Source of the DNA: JACVRW01 sp963739095
GTDB lineage: Bacteria > Actinomycetota > Thermoleophilia > Solirubrobacterales > Thermoleophilaceae
DNA length: 64,000 nucleotides
Direction of reading: 5' to 3'
Assembly (NCBI GenBank): GCA_963739095.1
Contig: CAVTZF010000020.1
Location: 124,001 to 188,000, forward strand
A program made the position numbers and the translations under genes. The notes under the pieces were generated by a model, which made no database searches, was not told where the DNA came from, and saw nothing but the letters and a program-made list of their open reading frames with translations. Positions 22,860-32,247 of the stretch are shown piece after piece; the first letter of the stretch is position 1; every line of letters begins with the position of its first letter.

Positions 22860-23848
22860 CGAGGACGCGCACCGGGGCACCGGCACGCGTGGTCGAGCTC
22901 AAGCTCAACGGCGAGACCGTGCAGGCGAGCGAGACCGAGACGATCCTCGACGTCAATCAGCGACTGGGCGGCCCGGAGATCCCGACCATGTGCTGGGAGC
23001 GCACGCTGACTCCCGTGAACGCCTGCCGCGTCTGCGTGTGCGAGGTGAAGGGCGCCCGCACACTCGTGCCGTCCTGCGCGCGCAAGGTCGAGGAGGGCAT
23101 GGAGGTCGAGACGCACTCCGAGCGCGTCAAGCTCAGCCGCAAGATGGTGATCGAGTTCCTCGCGTCCTCTGTCGACCTGTCGATCATGCCCAACGTCGAC
23201 CGCTGGATCGAGGAGTACGGGGCCGACCCGGAGCGCTACGGGCCGCAGGCGCCGCCGTTCGAGGCCGGTGAGCGCGACCGGCTGCGCGCCGGCTACCACG
23301 AGACGCCCGACGGCAGCCACGCGGCGACCGTGCACCAGCCGCCGAAGGTCGACAACGAGCTCTACGTGCGCGACTACTCGAAGTGCATCCTCTGTTACAA
23401 GTGCGTCGAGGGCTGCGGCACCGATTGGCAGAACACGTTCGCCATCGCCGTCGCCGGGCGCGGGTTCGACGCCCGCATCGCCACCGAGTTCGCCAACCCG
23501 CTGCCGGACTCGGCGTGTGTGTACTGCGGCAACTGCATCGCCGTGTGCCCGACCGGCGCGCTGATCTTCAAGAGCGAGTTCGACCTCCGCGAGGAGGGCA
23601 GCTGGGAGCCCGAGCGCCAGTCGCAGACGCAGACGATCTGCACGTACTGCGGCGTCGGTTGCAATCTCGTCCTGCACGAGCAGGACAACGAGATCGTCAA
23701 GGTCACCTCGCCGCTCGACCACCCGGTCACGAGCGGCAACCTCTGCATCAAGGGCCGCTTCGGCTTCCAGTTCGTTCAGAACGACCGCGGCGAGCTGCCG
23801 CCGCCGATCGACGAGGAGGCTCCGGATGCCGGACCGCCCGGGAACTGA
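22856..23848 (+). CDS. Formate dehydrogenase Fe-S subunit carrying the detached N-terminal part of the alpha subunit
   Basis: A 330-residue iron-sulfur protein. Residues about 10-90 are a NuoG-type 2Fe-2S ferredoxin domain (TMCWERTLTPVNACRVCVC, then PSCARKV). The 4Fe-4S ferredoxin pair follows (KCILCYKCVEGC and SACVYCGNCIAVCP, residues about 178-235). Residues about 262-310 are the molybdopterin-enzyme Fe4S domain: ICTYCGVGCNL, then SGNLCIKGRFGFQFV. That last domain is normally fused in front of the catalytic part of FdhA/FdsA, where the chain continues into the segment found at the start of the gene at 19039. The histidine-ligated cluster motif of NuoG is not seen. The ATG overlaps the fdhB stop. 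Confidence 0.9.
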
Positions 23849-24134
23849 GCCGATGTACGACGACGATCCCACCGATTCCGCCCACAGCCCCGTCGACGAC
23901 CAGGGCCGCACGCCGGTCGGTGGCGAGGGGGGCGAGGGCTGGGTCTACCTGCCGTTCGAGCGCGACGACGCCACAGGCGAGCACAGGATCACGATCGTGC
24001 GCGAGGAGGACGGCGAGGAGGTCAGCTTCACCGTGCCGTCGTTCGTCGAGCAGGGCGACGAGCTGGGCGAGATCACGTTGCTGGTGATCCGCGCGCGGCA
24101 GCGCTGGCGCGAGCTCAAGGGCCTGGGCGGGTAG
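23826..24134 (+). CDS. Small conserved-looking acidic protein of the formate dehydrogenase operon
   Basis: A 102-residue soluble protein rich in Asp/Glu/Gly. Its C-terminal half (VYLPFERDDATGEHRITIVR through ELGEITLLVIRARQRWRELK) looks folded, after a disordered first third. I do not recognise a family. The first ATG (23826) has GAGGAGG seven bases upstream and overlaps the previous gene by 23 bases; ATG 23853 is an alternative. Its place between the Fe-S subunit and selA suggests an accessory role in dehydrogenase assembly or selenium use, but this is inference from position. Confidence 0.65.
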   Translation: MPDRPGTEPMYDDDPTDSAHSPVDDQGRTPVGGEGGEGWVYLPFERDDATGEHRITIVREEDGEEVSFTVPSFVEQGDELGEITLLVIRARQRWRELKGLGG

Positions 24135-24164
24135 CGCACTCCGCGCCTGGGATCATCCCCGGGC

Positions 24165-25470
24165 ATGGGGACCGAGGACCGCCGCGAGCGCCTGCGCGCC
24201 CTGCCGTCCGTCGACCGGCTCGCGACCGCCGTCGCGCGCGCCGAGCTGGCCGAGCGCCGCGCGGAGCTGCTCGCCGGCGCCGACGACGAGCCCGATCTCG
24301 TCGATCGGGCGCGCGCACGCCTCCACGGCTCGATGCGACGCGTGCTCAACGCGACCGGGGTGATCGTGCACACGAACCTGGGCCGCGCGCCGCTCGCCGA
24401 CGCCGCGCGTGAGGCGGTGGCCGATGCAGCCCATGGCTACGCCAACCTCGAGCTCGACCTCGGAACGGGCGAGCGCGGCTCCCGCCAGGATCACGTCCAG
24501 GGCCTGCTGCGCGAGTTGACGGGCGCAGAGGCTGCGCTCGCCGTCAACAACTGCGCAGCTGCGACGCTGCTCGCCGCGGCGGCGCTCGCGAACGGGCGCG
24601 AGCTCGTCGTCTCGCGCGGGCAGGCGATCGAGATCGGCGGCGCGTTCCGCATTCCCGAGGTCGTCGCGCAGGCCGGCGCGCGGTTGGTGGAGGTCGGTAC
24701 CACGAACCGGACGCGGCCCGCCGACTACGCCGCCGTGCTGGGACCGGACACGGGGGCGATACTGCGCGTCCATCCTTCGAACTTCCGCACCGTCGGGTTC
24801 GTCGAGTCGGTGAGCATCGAGGAACTCTGTGGTCTCGGCGTCCCGGTGATCGACGATGTCGGCTCCGGGGTGCTGGCCGACGAGATCGCGCTGCTGGCGG
24901 ATGAGCCGCCGGTGCGGCGGTCGGTGCGCGCGGGCGCCGCAGTCGTCTGCTTCTCCGGCGACAAGCTCCTCGGTGGCCCGCAGGCGGGGCTGCTCGTGGG
25001 CGAACGCGACGCGATCGCCGCCTGCCGGAGCCATCCGCTCGCGCGCGCGGCGCGGATCGACAAGCTGTCGCTCGCCGCGCTGGAGGCGACGCTCACGCTC
25101 TACCGCGACCCCGAGCACGCCCAGGCAGCGATTCCGGTCCTCGCGATGCTCACCGCGGGTGAGGACGCGCTCGCGGCTCGCGCTGAGCGCCTCGCAGCCG
25201 CCACGGGCGGCACGGTGATCGGGGCGGTGGCGCGCGTCGGCGGTGGCGCGCTGCCGCTCCTTGAGCTGCACGGACCCGCGGTTGCGCTCGATCCCGGTCC
25301 GGCCGGCGCCGACGCGTTGGCGGCATCGCTGCGCGCCGGCGATCCGCCGCTCGTCGGGCGGATCCAAGATGGTCGGCTGCTTCTCGACCCGCGCACGCTG
25401 GACGACGCCGAGGTCGACCTGGCCGCGCGGGCGGTCGCGGCCGTCTACACCCATCCGAAGCCGAGTGACG
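24165..25470 (+). CDS. selA: L-seryl-tRNA(Sec) selenium transferase SelA
   Basis: PLP enzyme converting Ser-tRNA-Sec to Sec-tRNA-Sec using selenophosphate from SelD. Motifs are RVLNATGVIVHTNLGRAPL near residues 58-76, the NNCAAATLLAAAAL segment, SRGQAIEIGGAFRIPEV, VGTTNRT, VIDDVGSGVL and the PLP lysine in CFSGDKLLGGPQAG. The family normally ends soon after LLDPRTLDDAEVDLAARAVAAV. As written the frame stays open to 25826, overlapping the next gene. One frame over there is a stop at 25468-25470. I give that as the likely end and suspect another indel near 25450; a real C-terminal tail is possible. Gene order places it at the end of the formate dehydrogenase operon. Confidence 0.9.
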
Positions 25471-25605
25471 CTGACCCGGACGAGCGCAACTTTCACCTCT
25501 GGGGCGTAATACAAGCGGCCAGAGACCAGTTTGCAGGACTAAAGGGCATGCGCGTAGAAGCCGACGCAGCCCAGGACCCAGACCCCGGAGGGGCGACCCA
25601 CCCCA

Positions 25606-26034
25606 ATGGCAATCAGCCCGACCCAGGCAGTTCAACCTCGTCCACTCGCGGGCGGCCCGCGCCGCCGGCTTGTGATGGCGGGCGGCATGCAGGCGCCCGA
25701 GCGGGCCCGGGCCTGGCTGCACAACGTTGCGCGCTGGCTCGACCAGGAGATCGAGCAGACGCTGGCGCTGCTGATCTCGGAGCTCGTCAACAACGCCGTC
25801 CGCCACGGCGGCGCGAGCGACGGTGAGCTCATCGAGCTCGAGTTGCGCGCAACCGTGGACGGGGTCGGCGTCGAGGTGAGCGATCCGGGTCCGGGCTTCG
25901 CGCCGCGCCGGCGCCAGCGCCCGCTCGAGGAGCCGGGCGGCTGGGGGCTCGTGCTCGTCGACCAGATGGCGGACCGCTGGGGCGTCACCCACGACGGCCG
26001 CACCCACGTCTGGTTCGAGCTGCGCAGCAGCTGA
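25606..26034 (+). CDS. HATPase_c-type ATP-binding protein (anti-sigma-factor/kinase-like)
   Basis: A 142-residue protein with a GHKL ATPase fold like the anti-sigma-factor kinases RsbW/SpoIIAB and the many stand-alone Streptomyces regulators. The N box is LLISELVNNAVRHGG, the G1 box is VEVSDPGPGF and the G2-like loop is GGWGLVLVDQMADRWGV. It would bind ATP and regulate a partner protein, but no sigma factor or antagonist is adjacent. ATG 25606 or ATG 25678 could start it. The 135 bases between selA and this gene contain TAATAC at about 25508-25513 as a possible -10 element. Confidence 0.82.
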   Translation: MAISPTQAVQPRPLAGGPRRRLVMAGGMQAPERARAWLHNVARWLDQEIEQTLALLISELVNNAVRHGGASDGELIELELRATVDGVGVEVSDPGPGFAPRRRQRPLEEPGGWGLVLVDQMADRWGVTHDGRTHVWFELRSS

Positions 26035-26045
26035 GAGCCTTCCCC

Positions 26046-27419
26046 TCAGCTCACCTGGTGGCCGGCCACGAACATGCCGGCCGGGTCGTACTGCGCCTTC
26101 ACCGTCCTGAGGCGCTCCCAGAGCTCGGGGCGGAAGGCGGCCGAAACGTCCCCCGGCCGGTCCGAGAAGTTGAGCGCGCGCCCCCCGGGCGAGTAGGGAG
26201 CGAGCTCGTTCTGGATCCGGTCCAGGTGAGCGTCGACCGCCGGCCGGGCCGCGGGCTCGAACACCGCGCCGACGCCGAAGGCGAGGTGCTCCGCGTCGAG
26301 CTTCGGCAGCGCGCCGCCGTGCCCGTCCTCGCGGCCCATCGCTCCGCCGAGCTGGCGGACCTGGACGCTGATCAGGGGGCTGCCGGAGTCGATGCCCGCC
26401 ACGCCGACGAGCGCATCCGCGGCCTCCGGGCTCAGCTCCCCGAGCAGCACGTGGTCGCCCACGCCGGGCACGGGCTCCTCCGGGTCCATCGCCAGCTGCC
26501 GTAGCGCCGCGGCGGGCTGAACGCCCCAGGTGTCCCAGACCACGCCCTCGATCTCGCGCAGCGGCCGCATCAGCTCCTCGCCCGCGCCGGCGTCGCCAAT
26601 GAAGGCGCCGGTCACGTCGATGAGCGACTTGCCGCGCAGGGGCTCGGGCAGCTCGGGCAGGGGCGGGAGTGTGAGAAAGCGCAGCTGCGCGGTGACCTCG
26701 TCCGGCGCCGTCGCGAGCCACTCGCGGTAGGCGTGCGCGATCTCCGAGGCCAGCTCGCCCGGCCAGGCGACCATGCCCGCGTAGACCTCGGCCACGGGGT
26801 AGAGCTCGATCTCGAGCGCGGTCACGGCGCCGAACGAGCCGCCGCCGCCGCGCAGCGCGAAGAAGAGCTCCGGGTCGTTGTCCGCGTCGACGCGGCGCTG
26901 CTGCCCGTCGGCGGTCACGAGCTCGATCGCACGGACGCTGTTGCAGGCGAGCCCGTAGCTGCGCCCGAGCCAGCCGACTCCGCCGCCGAGCGTGAAGCCG
27001 GCCACGCCGGTGTCCGGGGACGAGCCGAGCAGCGCCGCCAGTCCGGCGTCCCCGGCGGCAACGGCGACATCGGCCGCCAGGACGCCCGCCTCGACACGCG
27101 CGCGCCTCGCTGCAGGGTCGATCTCGACGCCGTTCATGCGCCCGGTGCGGAGCAGGATCGCGTCGCTGAGCGGCGCCATCGCGCCGGCACCGTGGCCCGT
27201 CACCTGGGCGGCGACGCGCAGGCCGCGTTCGCGCGCGAAGTCGACGACGCGCGCGACGTCATCCGCGTTCGAGGCTTGGACGACCGCGGCCGGCTGGAGG
27301 TCGACCGTGAGGTTCCAGGCGCGGCGCGCGTCATCCCAGCCGTTCTGGTCGGGGAGGAACGCGTCGCCGTCGAGGTCGCGGGCGAGGGTCGACAGGTCAC
27401 TGGCGGTGGCGTCAGGCAC
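26046..27419 (-). CDS. FAD-linked oxidase of the berberine-bridge-enzyme-like family
   Basis: A 457-residue flavoprotein. The FAD_binding_4 domain covers residues about 35-210 (VVQASNADDVARVVDFARE, VTGHGAGAMA, GFTLGGGVGWLGRSYGL, FFALRGGGGSFGAVT). The C-terminal BBE segment (LRTVKAQYDPAGMF) closes the flavin site. Members oxidise sugars, alcohols or aromatic compounds with O2. The usual bicovalent FAD-linking residues are not both evident: the His is in VTGHGAG but no matching Cys is obvious. The substrate is unknown. There is no signal peptide. Confidence 0.88.
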   Translation of the reverse strand: MPDATASDLSTLARDLDGDAFLPDQNGWDDARRAWNLTVDLQPAAVVQASNADDVARVVDFARERGLRVAAQVTGHGAGAMAPLSDAILLRTGRMNGVEIDPAARRARVEAGVLAADVAVAAGDAGLAALLGSSPDTGVAGFTLGGGVGWLGRSYGLACNSVRAIELVTADGQQRRVDADNDPELFFALRGGGGSFGAVTALEIELYPVAEVYAGMVAWPGELASEIAHAYREWLATAPDEVTAQLRFLTLPPLPELPEPLRGKSLIDVTGAFIGDAGAGEELMRPLREIEGVVWDTWGVQPAAALRQLAMDPEEPVPGVGDHVLLGELSPEAADALVGVAGIDSGSPLISVQVRQLGGAMGREDGHGGALPKLDAEHLAFGVGAVFEPAARPAVDAHLDRIQNELAPYSPGGRALNFSDRPGDVSAAFRPELWERLRTVKAQYDPAGMFVAGHQVS

Positions 27420-27446
27420 GGGGGTCTCCTTCTTCGGGTGGGCGTC

Positions 27447-27939
27447 TTAATGAATAACGACTTTGAGGAGAACCATCAGCGCTCCGAGCGAGGCGCAGCC
27501 CACCGAGGTGAGCGCAATGCGCGCGATGCTCTCGTGCTCCTGCCGGCCGACGATGATGCCCCAGCCGGCCAGCAGCACCACGCATGAGATGGCGGCGAGC
27601 AGGATCGCCGTTTCGTCACTCGCCCCGAGCGCCGGCCGCGATCAGCATCACGGCGAGCGGGGGGAAGGCTGACTGGACGAGCGGCCAGTGATGAGCGAGC
27701 GTCTGGCGCAGACCGCGCCGCTCCTCCTCGACGCCGGTCGCGCGACGGGCGACCGACAGGGACCACGAGTGCGCGAGCCAGAAGACGACCACGGTGACCG
27801 CGACCGACAGGGCGGTCGGCCAAATCCCCGGGTCGTCGTCCGGGCCGGTCGCAGCGAGCAGGCCGGCCACCACGATCGTCCCATAGATGCCGCCCGCCAG
27901 TTGCTCGGCGCGGCTCTCGGCATCGCGTGTGGCGCTCAC
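27447..27939 (-). CDS. Small integral membrane protein (frame break)
   Basis: A protein of about 163 residues with four predicted membrane helices. The first two are GGIYGTIVVAGLLAA and LSVAVTVVVFWLAHSWSL. The third, LVQSAFPPLAVMLIAAGA, is followed by an abrupt stop in the written frame. One base over, the sequence continues as ETAILLAAISCVVLLAGWGI and ends with ALMVLLKVVIH and TAA at 27447-27449. The length of 493 bases is one more than a multiple of three, consistent with a single extra base near 27625. GTG 27939 overlaps the amidohydrolase stop (GTGA), so the two are translationally coupled. No functional family recognised. Confidence 0.7.
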
Positions 27940-29465
27940 GCGGCGCTCCACCCTGGGTCGCGGTGCGTCCAGCGCCCGCCGACCATGGTTGCGACGACGC
28001 GCAGCTCGCTGAGCTGCTCCGGCGGGCACTCGTAGGGATCGCGGTCGAGGACGACGAGGTCGGCGAGCATTCCCGGCCGCAGCATCCCACGGCGGTGCTC
28101 CTGGTGCTCGAGCCAGGCGGGCGCGATGCAGGTGGCACGCAGCGTCTCGTCGAGCGTCAGCGCCTGCTCGGGCCGCCAGGGTGGGCGATCGTCGAGCGTG
28201 CGCCGCACTCCGGCGACGAGGCCGGCGAGCGGGTCGAGCTCCTCGACCGGCGCGTCCGACCCGTTCGCGAGCCGCGCGCCCGCGTCCGCCAGCGAGCGAT
28301 AGGCGTACGCGCCCTGCCTGCCCTCCCAGAGCCGGTCGGCGAGGTCACGGTCGGACGGCGCATGCGTGAACTGGACCGAGGCGCTGACGCCGATCTCGGC
28401 GAAGCGCTCGAACTCCTCGGGCGCGAGCAGCTGGGCGTGCTCGATGCGCGGCCGCAGGCCGCGCGGCTGCCACTCGTCCCGGGTCGCCTCGAAGGCGTCG
28501 AGCGCGGAGCGGTTCGCTCCGTCGCCGATCGCGTGGACCGCCACCGGCCAGCCCGCCCGGGCGGCGCGCCGCACGAGGTCCGCGAGCGCGGCGCCGCTCG
28601 TGATCTCGACGCCCGAGCCGTCCAGGAGCAGCGCCGTCGCCGAGCCGAGCGTGCCGTCCATGAATCCCTTGAGGTAGCCGAGCCGCAGCATGTCGTTGCC
28701 GAAGCCCGAGCGGATGCCGAGTGCGGCGAGCTCGTCGAGCCGCTCCCAGGGCAGGGACTGCCAGACGCGCACGAGCAGCTCGTCGTCCGCGAGCAGCCGC
28801 TGGTGAACCTCGAACGACCCCAGCCAGCCGTCCTTGTCGTGCAGCGCGGTGACGCCGCGGGCGGCCGCGATCCGCATGCCCTCGCGCGAGCTCTCGATCA
28901 TCTCGTCGAGCGTGGGGCGGACGTAGCGGTCGCGGAAGGACCAGGCAGCGTTCTCGCGGAGGATCCCCGTGGGCCGCCCGTCGGCGTCGCGCTCGACGAC
29001 CCCGCCCGGCAGCTCGAGCGGCTCGTCTGCTCGCTCGAGCGCCGCGCTGTTGACCCACAGCGAGTGGTAGTCCTTCGACATCAGCGCGGTCGGCACCGTG
29101 CCGGTCACGCGGTCGAGGGCCGACAGCTCGGGCGGCTCCGGCCAATCGCCCTCGCGCCAGCCGAGGCCGCGCAGCCAGCCGCCCGCCGGCAGCTGCGCCA
29201 GCGCCGCCTCGACGCGCTCGAGCGCCTCGCCGCGCGAGCGCGCGCCCTCGAGCCGCGCCTGGCGCAGCCCGAGCGACCAGGTTGGGAAGTGGACGTGCGC
29301 GTCGGCGAAGCCGGGGACGATGCAGCGCCCGCCGAGCTCGACGCGCCTCGCGTCAGGCGCAGGGCGCTCGACGACGACGCCGGCGCGCACCGCCAGCTTG
29401 TGCTCTGCCGGCGGGCGCTCCGGGTCCAGTGTCCTGACCGTTCCGCCCTCGAAGAAGAGATCCAC
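27936..29465 (-). CDS. Amidohydrolase, Amidohydro_3/YtcJ-like
   Basis: A 509-residue metal-dependent hydrolase. The N-terminal beta-sandwich begins VDLFFEGGTVRTLD, the metal site is GFADAHVHFP, the mid-chain TALHDKDGW is followed by VAVHAIGDGANRSAL, and RIEHAQLL and NGSDAPVEELDPL lead to the C-terminal composite domain (LRPGMLADLVVLDRDP). YtcJ-like enzymes cleave N-substituted amides or formamides; the substrate is not predictable. GTG 29465 is the only start that fits the family's first beta strand. The membrane protein overlaps its stop, giving a two-gene operon. Confidence 0.9.
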   Translation of the reverse strand: MDLFFEGGTVRTLDPERPPAEHKLAVRAGVVVERPAPDARRVELGGRCIVPGFADAHVHFPTWSLGLRQARLEGARSRGEALERVEAALAQLPAGGWLRGLGWREGDWPEPPELSALDRVTGTVPTALMSKDYHSLWVNSAALERADEPLELPGGVVERDADGRPTGILRENAAWSFRDRYVRPTLDEMIESSREGMRIAAARGVTALHDKDGWLGSFEVHQRLLADDELLVRVWQSLPWERLDELAALGIRSGFGNDMLRLGYLKGFMDGTLGSATALLLDGSGVEITSGAALADLVRRAARAGWPVAVHAIGDGANRSALDAFEATRDEWQPRGLRPRIEHAQLLAPEEFERFAEIGVSASVQFTHAPSDRDLADRLWEGRQGAYAYRSLADAGARLANGSDAPVEELDPLAGLVAGVRRTLDDRPPWRPEQALTLDETLRATCIAPAWLEHQEHRRGMLRPGMLADLVVLDRDPYECPPEQLSELRVVATMVGGRWTHRDPGWSAA

Positions 29466-29490
29466 GGGGCGGCATCTTGTCGAAGCCGCG

Positions 29491-30414
29491 CTAGCTCTTG
29501 CCGGAGACCGCGCGCTTGTACTCGAGCGGCTTGACGGCGGCCTCGATGTCCGCGCGCCGCGACTCGAGGAACGGCGGGATCGAGAGCTTCTCGCCGAGCG
29601 TCTCGAGCGGCTCGTCAATGGTGAAGCCCGGGCTCGGCGTCGCCAGCTCGAACAGCACGCCGCTCGGCTCGCGGAAGTAGATCGAGTGGAAGTAGTGGCG
29701 GTCGATCACCTCGGTGGGGTGACCGCCGTGCGTGCGGATCTGTGCGCGCCAGGCCGGGTGCTCCTCGTCGGTCGAGCCCCAGGCCACGTGGTGGACCGTG
29801 CCCGCGCCGGGCAGGCCGCGCTCGGCCGGCGGCGGGTCGTAGGCGTACTCGCCGGTGCGGCTCTCGGCACGCGTCTCCCAGCCGTCGTCGGTGGGGGAGA
29901 AGCCCATGCCCTGCTCGAGCAGGTAGCGGCTGCGCTCGGGATCCGACCCGTACGCGCGCACGCCGTGGAAGCCCTGGAGCGCGTGCTCGGCCGGAACCTC
30001 GGGGTGCTCGGCGATCAGCGGCTCGTCCGGGACGTCGAAGATGCCCAGCTCGTGCTGGAGCCCCTCGGGGTCGCGGAAGCGCAGGCGGTCACCGTTGCGC
30101 TCGGTCTCGATGCCCTCGTCGGCGAGCCGGGCCGCCCAGAAGTCGAGCGCCGCGGGCGAGCCCACCCGCCAGACGATGCGGTGGATCATGCCGTCGCCCG
30201 CGCGTCCGAGCGGGGCGCCCGGGTACTCGAAGAAGGTGAGATCGAGGCCCGGCTTTGCGTGCTCGTCGCCGTAGAAGAGGTGGTAGACGGTCGGGTCGTC
30301 CTGGTTGACGGACTTCTTGACCATGCGCAGGCCGAGCACGCGCGTGTAGAAGTCGACGTTGGCCTGGGCGTCGGCGGTGATCGCGGTGATGTGGTGGATG
30401 CCGTTCAGCTTCAT
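29491..30414 (-). CDS. Ring-cleaving dioxygenase, VOC superfamily (MhqO/LinE/PcpA-like)
   Basis: A 307-residue two-module VOC protein. The start MKLNGIHHITAITADAQAN and the later TVHHVAWGSTDEEH give metal-ligand histidines, and FREPSGVLFELAT gives the metal Glu. This layout matches the hydroquinone-type dioxygenases (MhqO, PcpA, LinE) that open para-diphenol rings using Fe(II). Its ATG overlaps the MFS stop codon (ATGA), so it is the last gene of the arsR-MFS-dioxygenase operon. That context suggests a response to quinone- or phenol-like compounds. The family is secure; the substrate is inferred. Confidence 0.88.
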   Translation of the reverse strand: MKLNGIHHITAITADAQANVDFYTRVLGLRMVKKSVNQDDPTVYHLFYGDEHAKPGLDLTFFEYPGAPLGRAGDGMIHRIVWRVGSPAALDFWAARLADEGIETERNGDRLRFRDPEGLQHELGIFDVPDEPLIAEHPEVPAEHALQGFHGVRAYGSDPERSRYLLEQGMGFSPTDDGWETRAESRTGEYAYDPPPAERGLPGAGTVHHVAWGSTDEEHPAWRAQIRTHGGHPTEVIDRHYFHSIYFREPSGVLFELATPSPGFTIDEPLETLGEKLSIPPFLESRRADIEAAVKPLEYKRAVSGKS

Positions 30415-31649
30415 GTCCGTCCCCTCACAAACTCCCTCGAAGTAATTGCTTGCGCAACTATATCACGTCGAGGTCGCGTCGCGAGGGCGAAGCCGAGTGC
30501 GCTCAGGCTGACGATCGCCGCGCCCGCGGCGAGCACGGCGCGCGCTCCGAAGGCCTCCGCGGCCGGCCCGGCGAGGAACAGGGCGGCGCCCGCGGCGGTC
30601 GTGCTGGCCGTGATGAAGGCGAGCATCGTCTTGGCGCGGAGCGGCTCGGGGGCCGACAGCGTCACGAGCGTGTTGGCGGGCGCGTTCGCGACCGGGTTGG
30701 CCAGTCCGGACAGCGCCATCCCCGCCGCGAGCACCAGCGGAGGCAGCGGGGCGGCCACGAGCCACAGCGGTGCCGCCTGCGCCACGAGCGCCCATCTGAT
30801 CAGCCCGACCGGCTCGCGCGCCGACAGCCGCAGCGCGGGCAGCGCTCCGGCGAGTGCACCGGCGCCCCAGGCCGCCAGCAGCAGGCCCGCCAGGCCGGCG
30901 TTGCGGTCGTATGCGCTGAAGACGAGCACCGGCACGGCGAAGAACACGCCCTGCATGGCGAGCTCGATGGCCGCGTAGGCAAGGGTGAGCGGCCGCAGCA
31001 CGCGGTCGCGGGCGAGCTCGCGGGCGCCGTCCCAGAGGCCGCCGCGCTCCTCCGCCGGCGGCGCGGCCCCGTTCGCGCTGCGCGGGACGAGCGTCGTCAC
31101 GAGCAGCGCCGATAGGGCGTAGCTGCCGGCGTCGATCGCGAGCACGGCGGGCGCCCCGAGCGCGGCCACGAGCAGGCCCCCGAGCGCGGGGCCGAGCACC
31201 ATCGGCAGCCTGTTGGCGGCCTGCAGCACGGCGTTGCCGCGCGTGACGTCGGCGGCCGCCTCGCCGATCAGGGCGGGAAGGATCGTGCGCTGGGATGCGA
31301 AGTGCGCCGGGAAGAAGACGCCGGTCAGGAACGCGAGCGCGAGCAGCACGCCGAAGTCGAGCGCGCCGAGCCAGTACAGGACGGGGACCGCCGCGACGAT
31401 CGGGATGCGGGCTGCGTCGCAGGCGACGATCGTCCGGCGCGGGCCGAGCCGGGCGGCGATCGCTCCGCTCGGGATCCCGAGCAGCGCCATCGGCACCCAC
31501 TCGACCGCGGCCACGAGCCCGGCCTGCGCCGCCGAGCCGGTCGTCGTCAGGACGAGCCACGGCAGCGCGATCGCGGTCATGCACGCGCCGGTCGTCGACA
31601 CGACCTCGGCGGCCAGGAGCGGCCGCAGGCCCGGTGCCCGCGGGATCAC
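30411..31649 (-). CDS. MFS transporter, MFS_3/enterobactin-exporter-like
   Basis: A 412-residue major-facilitator protein with about 12 hydrophobic segments. The loop after helix 2 reads SGAIAARLGPRRTIVACDAAR, the MFS motif A region. Long Ala/Leu/Gly-rich helices and a central cytoplasmic loop (RSANGAAPPAEERGGLWDG) follow. This group exports drugs or siderophores by proton antiport. GTG 31649 overlaps the regulator's stop (GTGA). It lies between an ArsR-type regulator and a ring-cleaving dioxygenase, so it may export the compound or quinone product that induces the operon. Confidence 0.88.
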   Translation of the reverse strand: MIPRAPGLRPLLAAEVVSTTGACMTAIALPWLVLTTTGSAAQAGLVAAVEWVPMALLGIPSGAIAARLGPRRTIVACDAARIPIVAAVPVLYWLGALDFGVLLALAFLTGVFFPAHFASQRTILPALIGEAAADVTRGNAVLQAANRLPMVLGPALGGLLVAALGAPAVLAIDAGSYALSALLVTTLVPRSANGAAPPAEERGGLWDGARELARDRVLRPLTLAYAAIELAMQGVFFAVPVLVFSAYDRNAGLAGLLLAAWGAGALAGALPALRLSAREPVGLIRWALVAQAAPLWLVAAPLPPLVLAAGMALSGLANPVANAPANTLVTLSAPEPLRAKTMLAFITASTTAAGAALFLAGPAAEAFGARAVLAAGAAIVSLSALGFALATRPRRDIVAQAITSREFVRGRT

Positions 31650-32215
31650 GGCAGCGGCCCGCGCTGCGGGAAGGCCTGCAGCAGCACCGCCACGCGCTCG
31701 GCGCGCTCGCCGGCGGGGCCGGCTTCGCGGTAGCGCATGATCGTCTCGAGCAGCTCGGCGCTGAGCGCCTTGAGCTGGGCCGGGGTCAGCCGCATGTGGA
31801 TGTCGGACAGCTCCCACGCGTCGTGCCACTCCGGGCTCCACTCGTCGAGCTCGTCGACCCAGCCGGCGAGCCAGCGCGCGTAGTCCGCCCCGACGCGCCG
31901 GGCGAACTCGCGGTGAGCCTCGGCGTCGCCGGGTTCGCCCCCGACGAACTCGCCCGTCGACCAGTCAGTCAGCTCGTGGGCGGCCCGCCACCAGCGCTCG
32001 CGGCCGCCCTCATGGCCCGGGTCGTCCTCGACGAGGCCGTAGCGGGCGAGCTGGCGCAGGTGGTAGCTGGTGGCGCCAGAGCTCTCGCCGTAGCGACGAC
32101 CCAGCATCGAGGCCGTCGCCGGCCCGTCGATCCGGAGCGCGGCGAGCAGCTTGCCGCGCAGCGGGTGGGCGAGGGCGCGCAGGACCTCCGGGTCGGAGAG
32201 ATGGTAGGTGCGCAT
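31646..32215 (-). CDS. ArsR-type winged-helix transcriptional regulator
   Basis: A 189-residue DNA-binding protein. Residues about 5-70 form a winged helix (LSDPEVLRALAHPLRGKLLAAL, then SMLGRRYGESSGATSYHLRQLARYGLVED), as in HTH_20/ArsR proteins. The rest is a helical ligand or dimerisation domain with many Trp and acidic residues. No metal-binding cysteine pair is present, so metals are unlikely inducers. It heads the operon with the MFS transporter and dioxygenase. Two overlapping palindromes lie directly against its start codon, which points to autorepression. Confidence 0.88.
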   Translation of the reverse strand: MRTYHLSDPEVLRALAHPLRGKLLAALRIDGPATASMLGRRYGESSGATSYHLRQLARYGLVEDDPGHEGGRERWWRAAHELTDWSTGEFVGGEPGDAEAHREFARRVGADYARWLAGWVDELDEWSPEWHDAWELSDIHMRLTPAQLKALSAELLETIMRYREAGPAGERAERVAVLLQAFPQRGPLP

Positions 32216-32247
32216 TGCAAAGGTATCTTTGCAAAGTCATCTTTGCA
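32216..32247 (-). promoter_or_regulatory. Double palindromic operator of the arsR-MFS-dioxygenase operon
   Basis: Two perfect inverted repeats of the form TGCAAAG-N4-CTTTGCA lie at 32216-32233 and 32230-32247. They share four bases and are offset by 14 bp. They abut the ATG of the winged-helix regulator (complement of 32213-32215) and run into the 3' end of the cupredoxin gene. Two dimers binding on this site would block transcription or translation start, so the regulator upstream is the obvious candidate ligand. The palindromes are seen directly; the binding protein is inferred. Confidence 0.75.
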
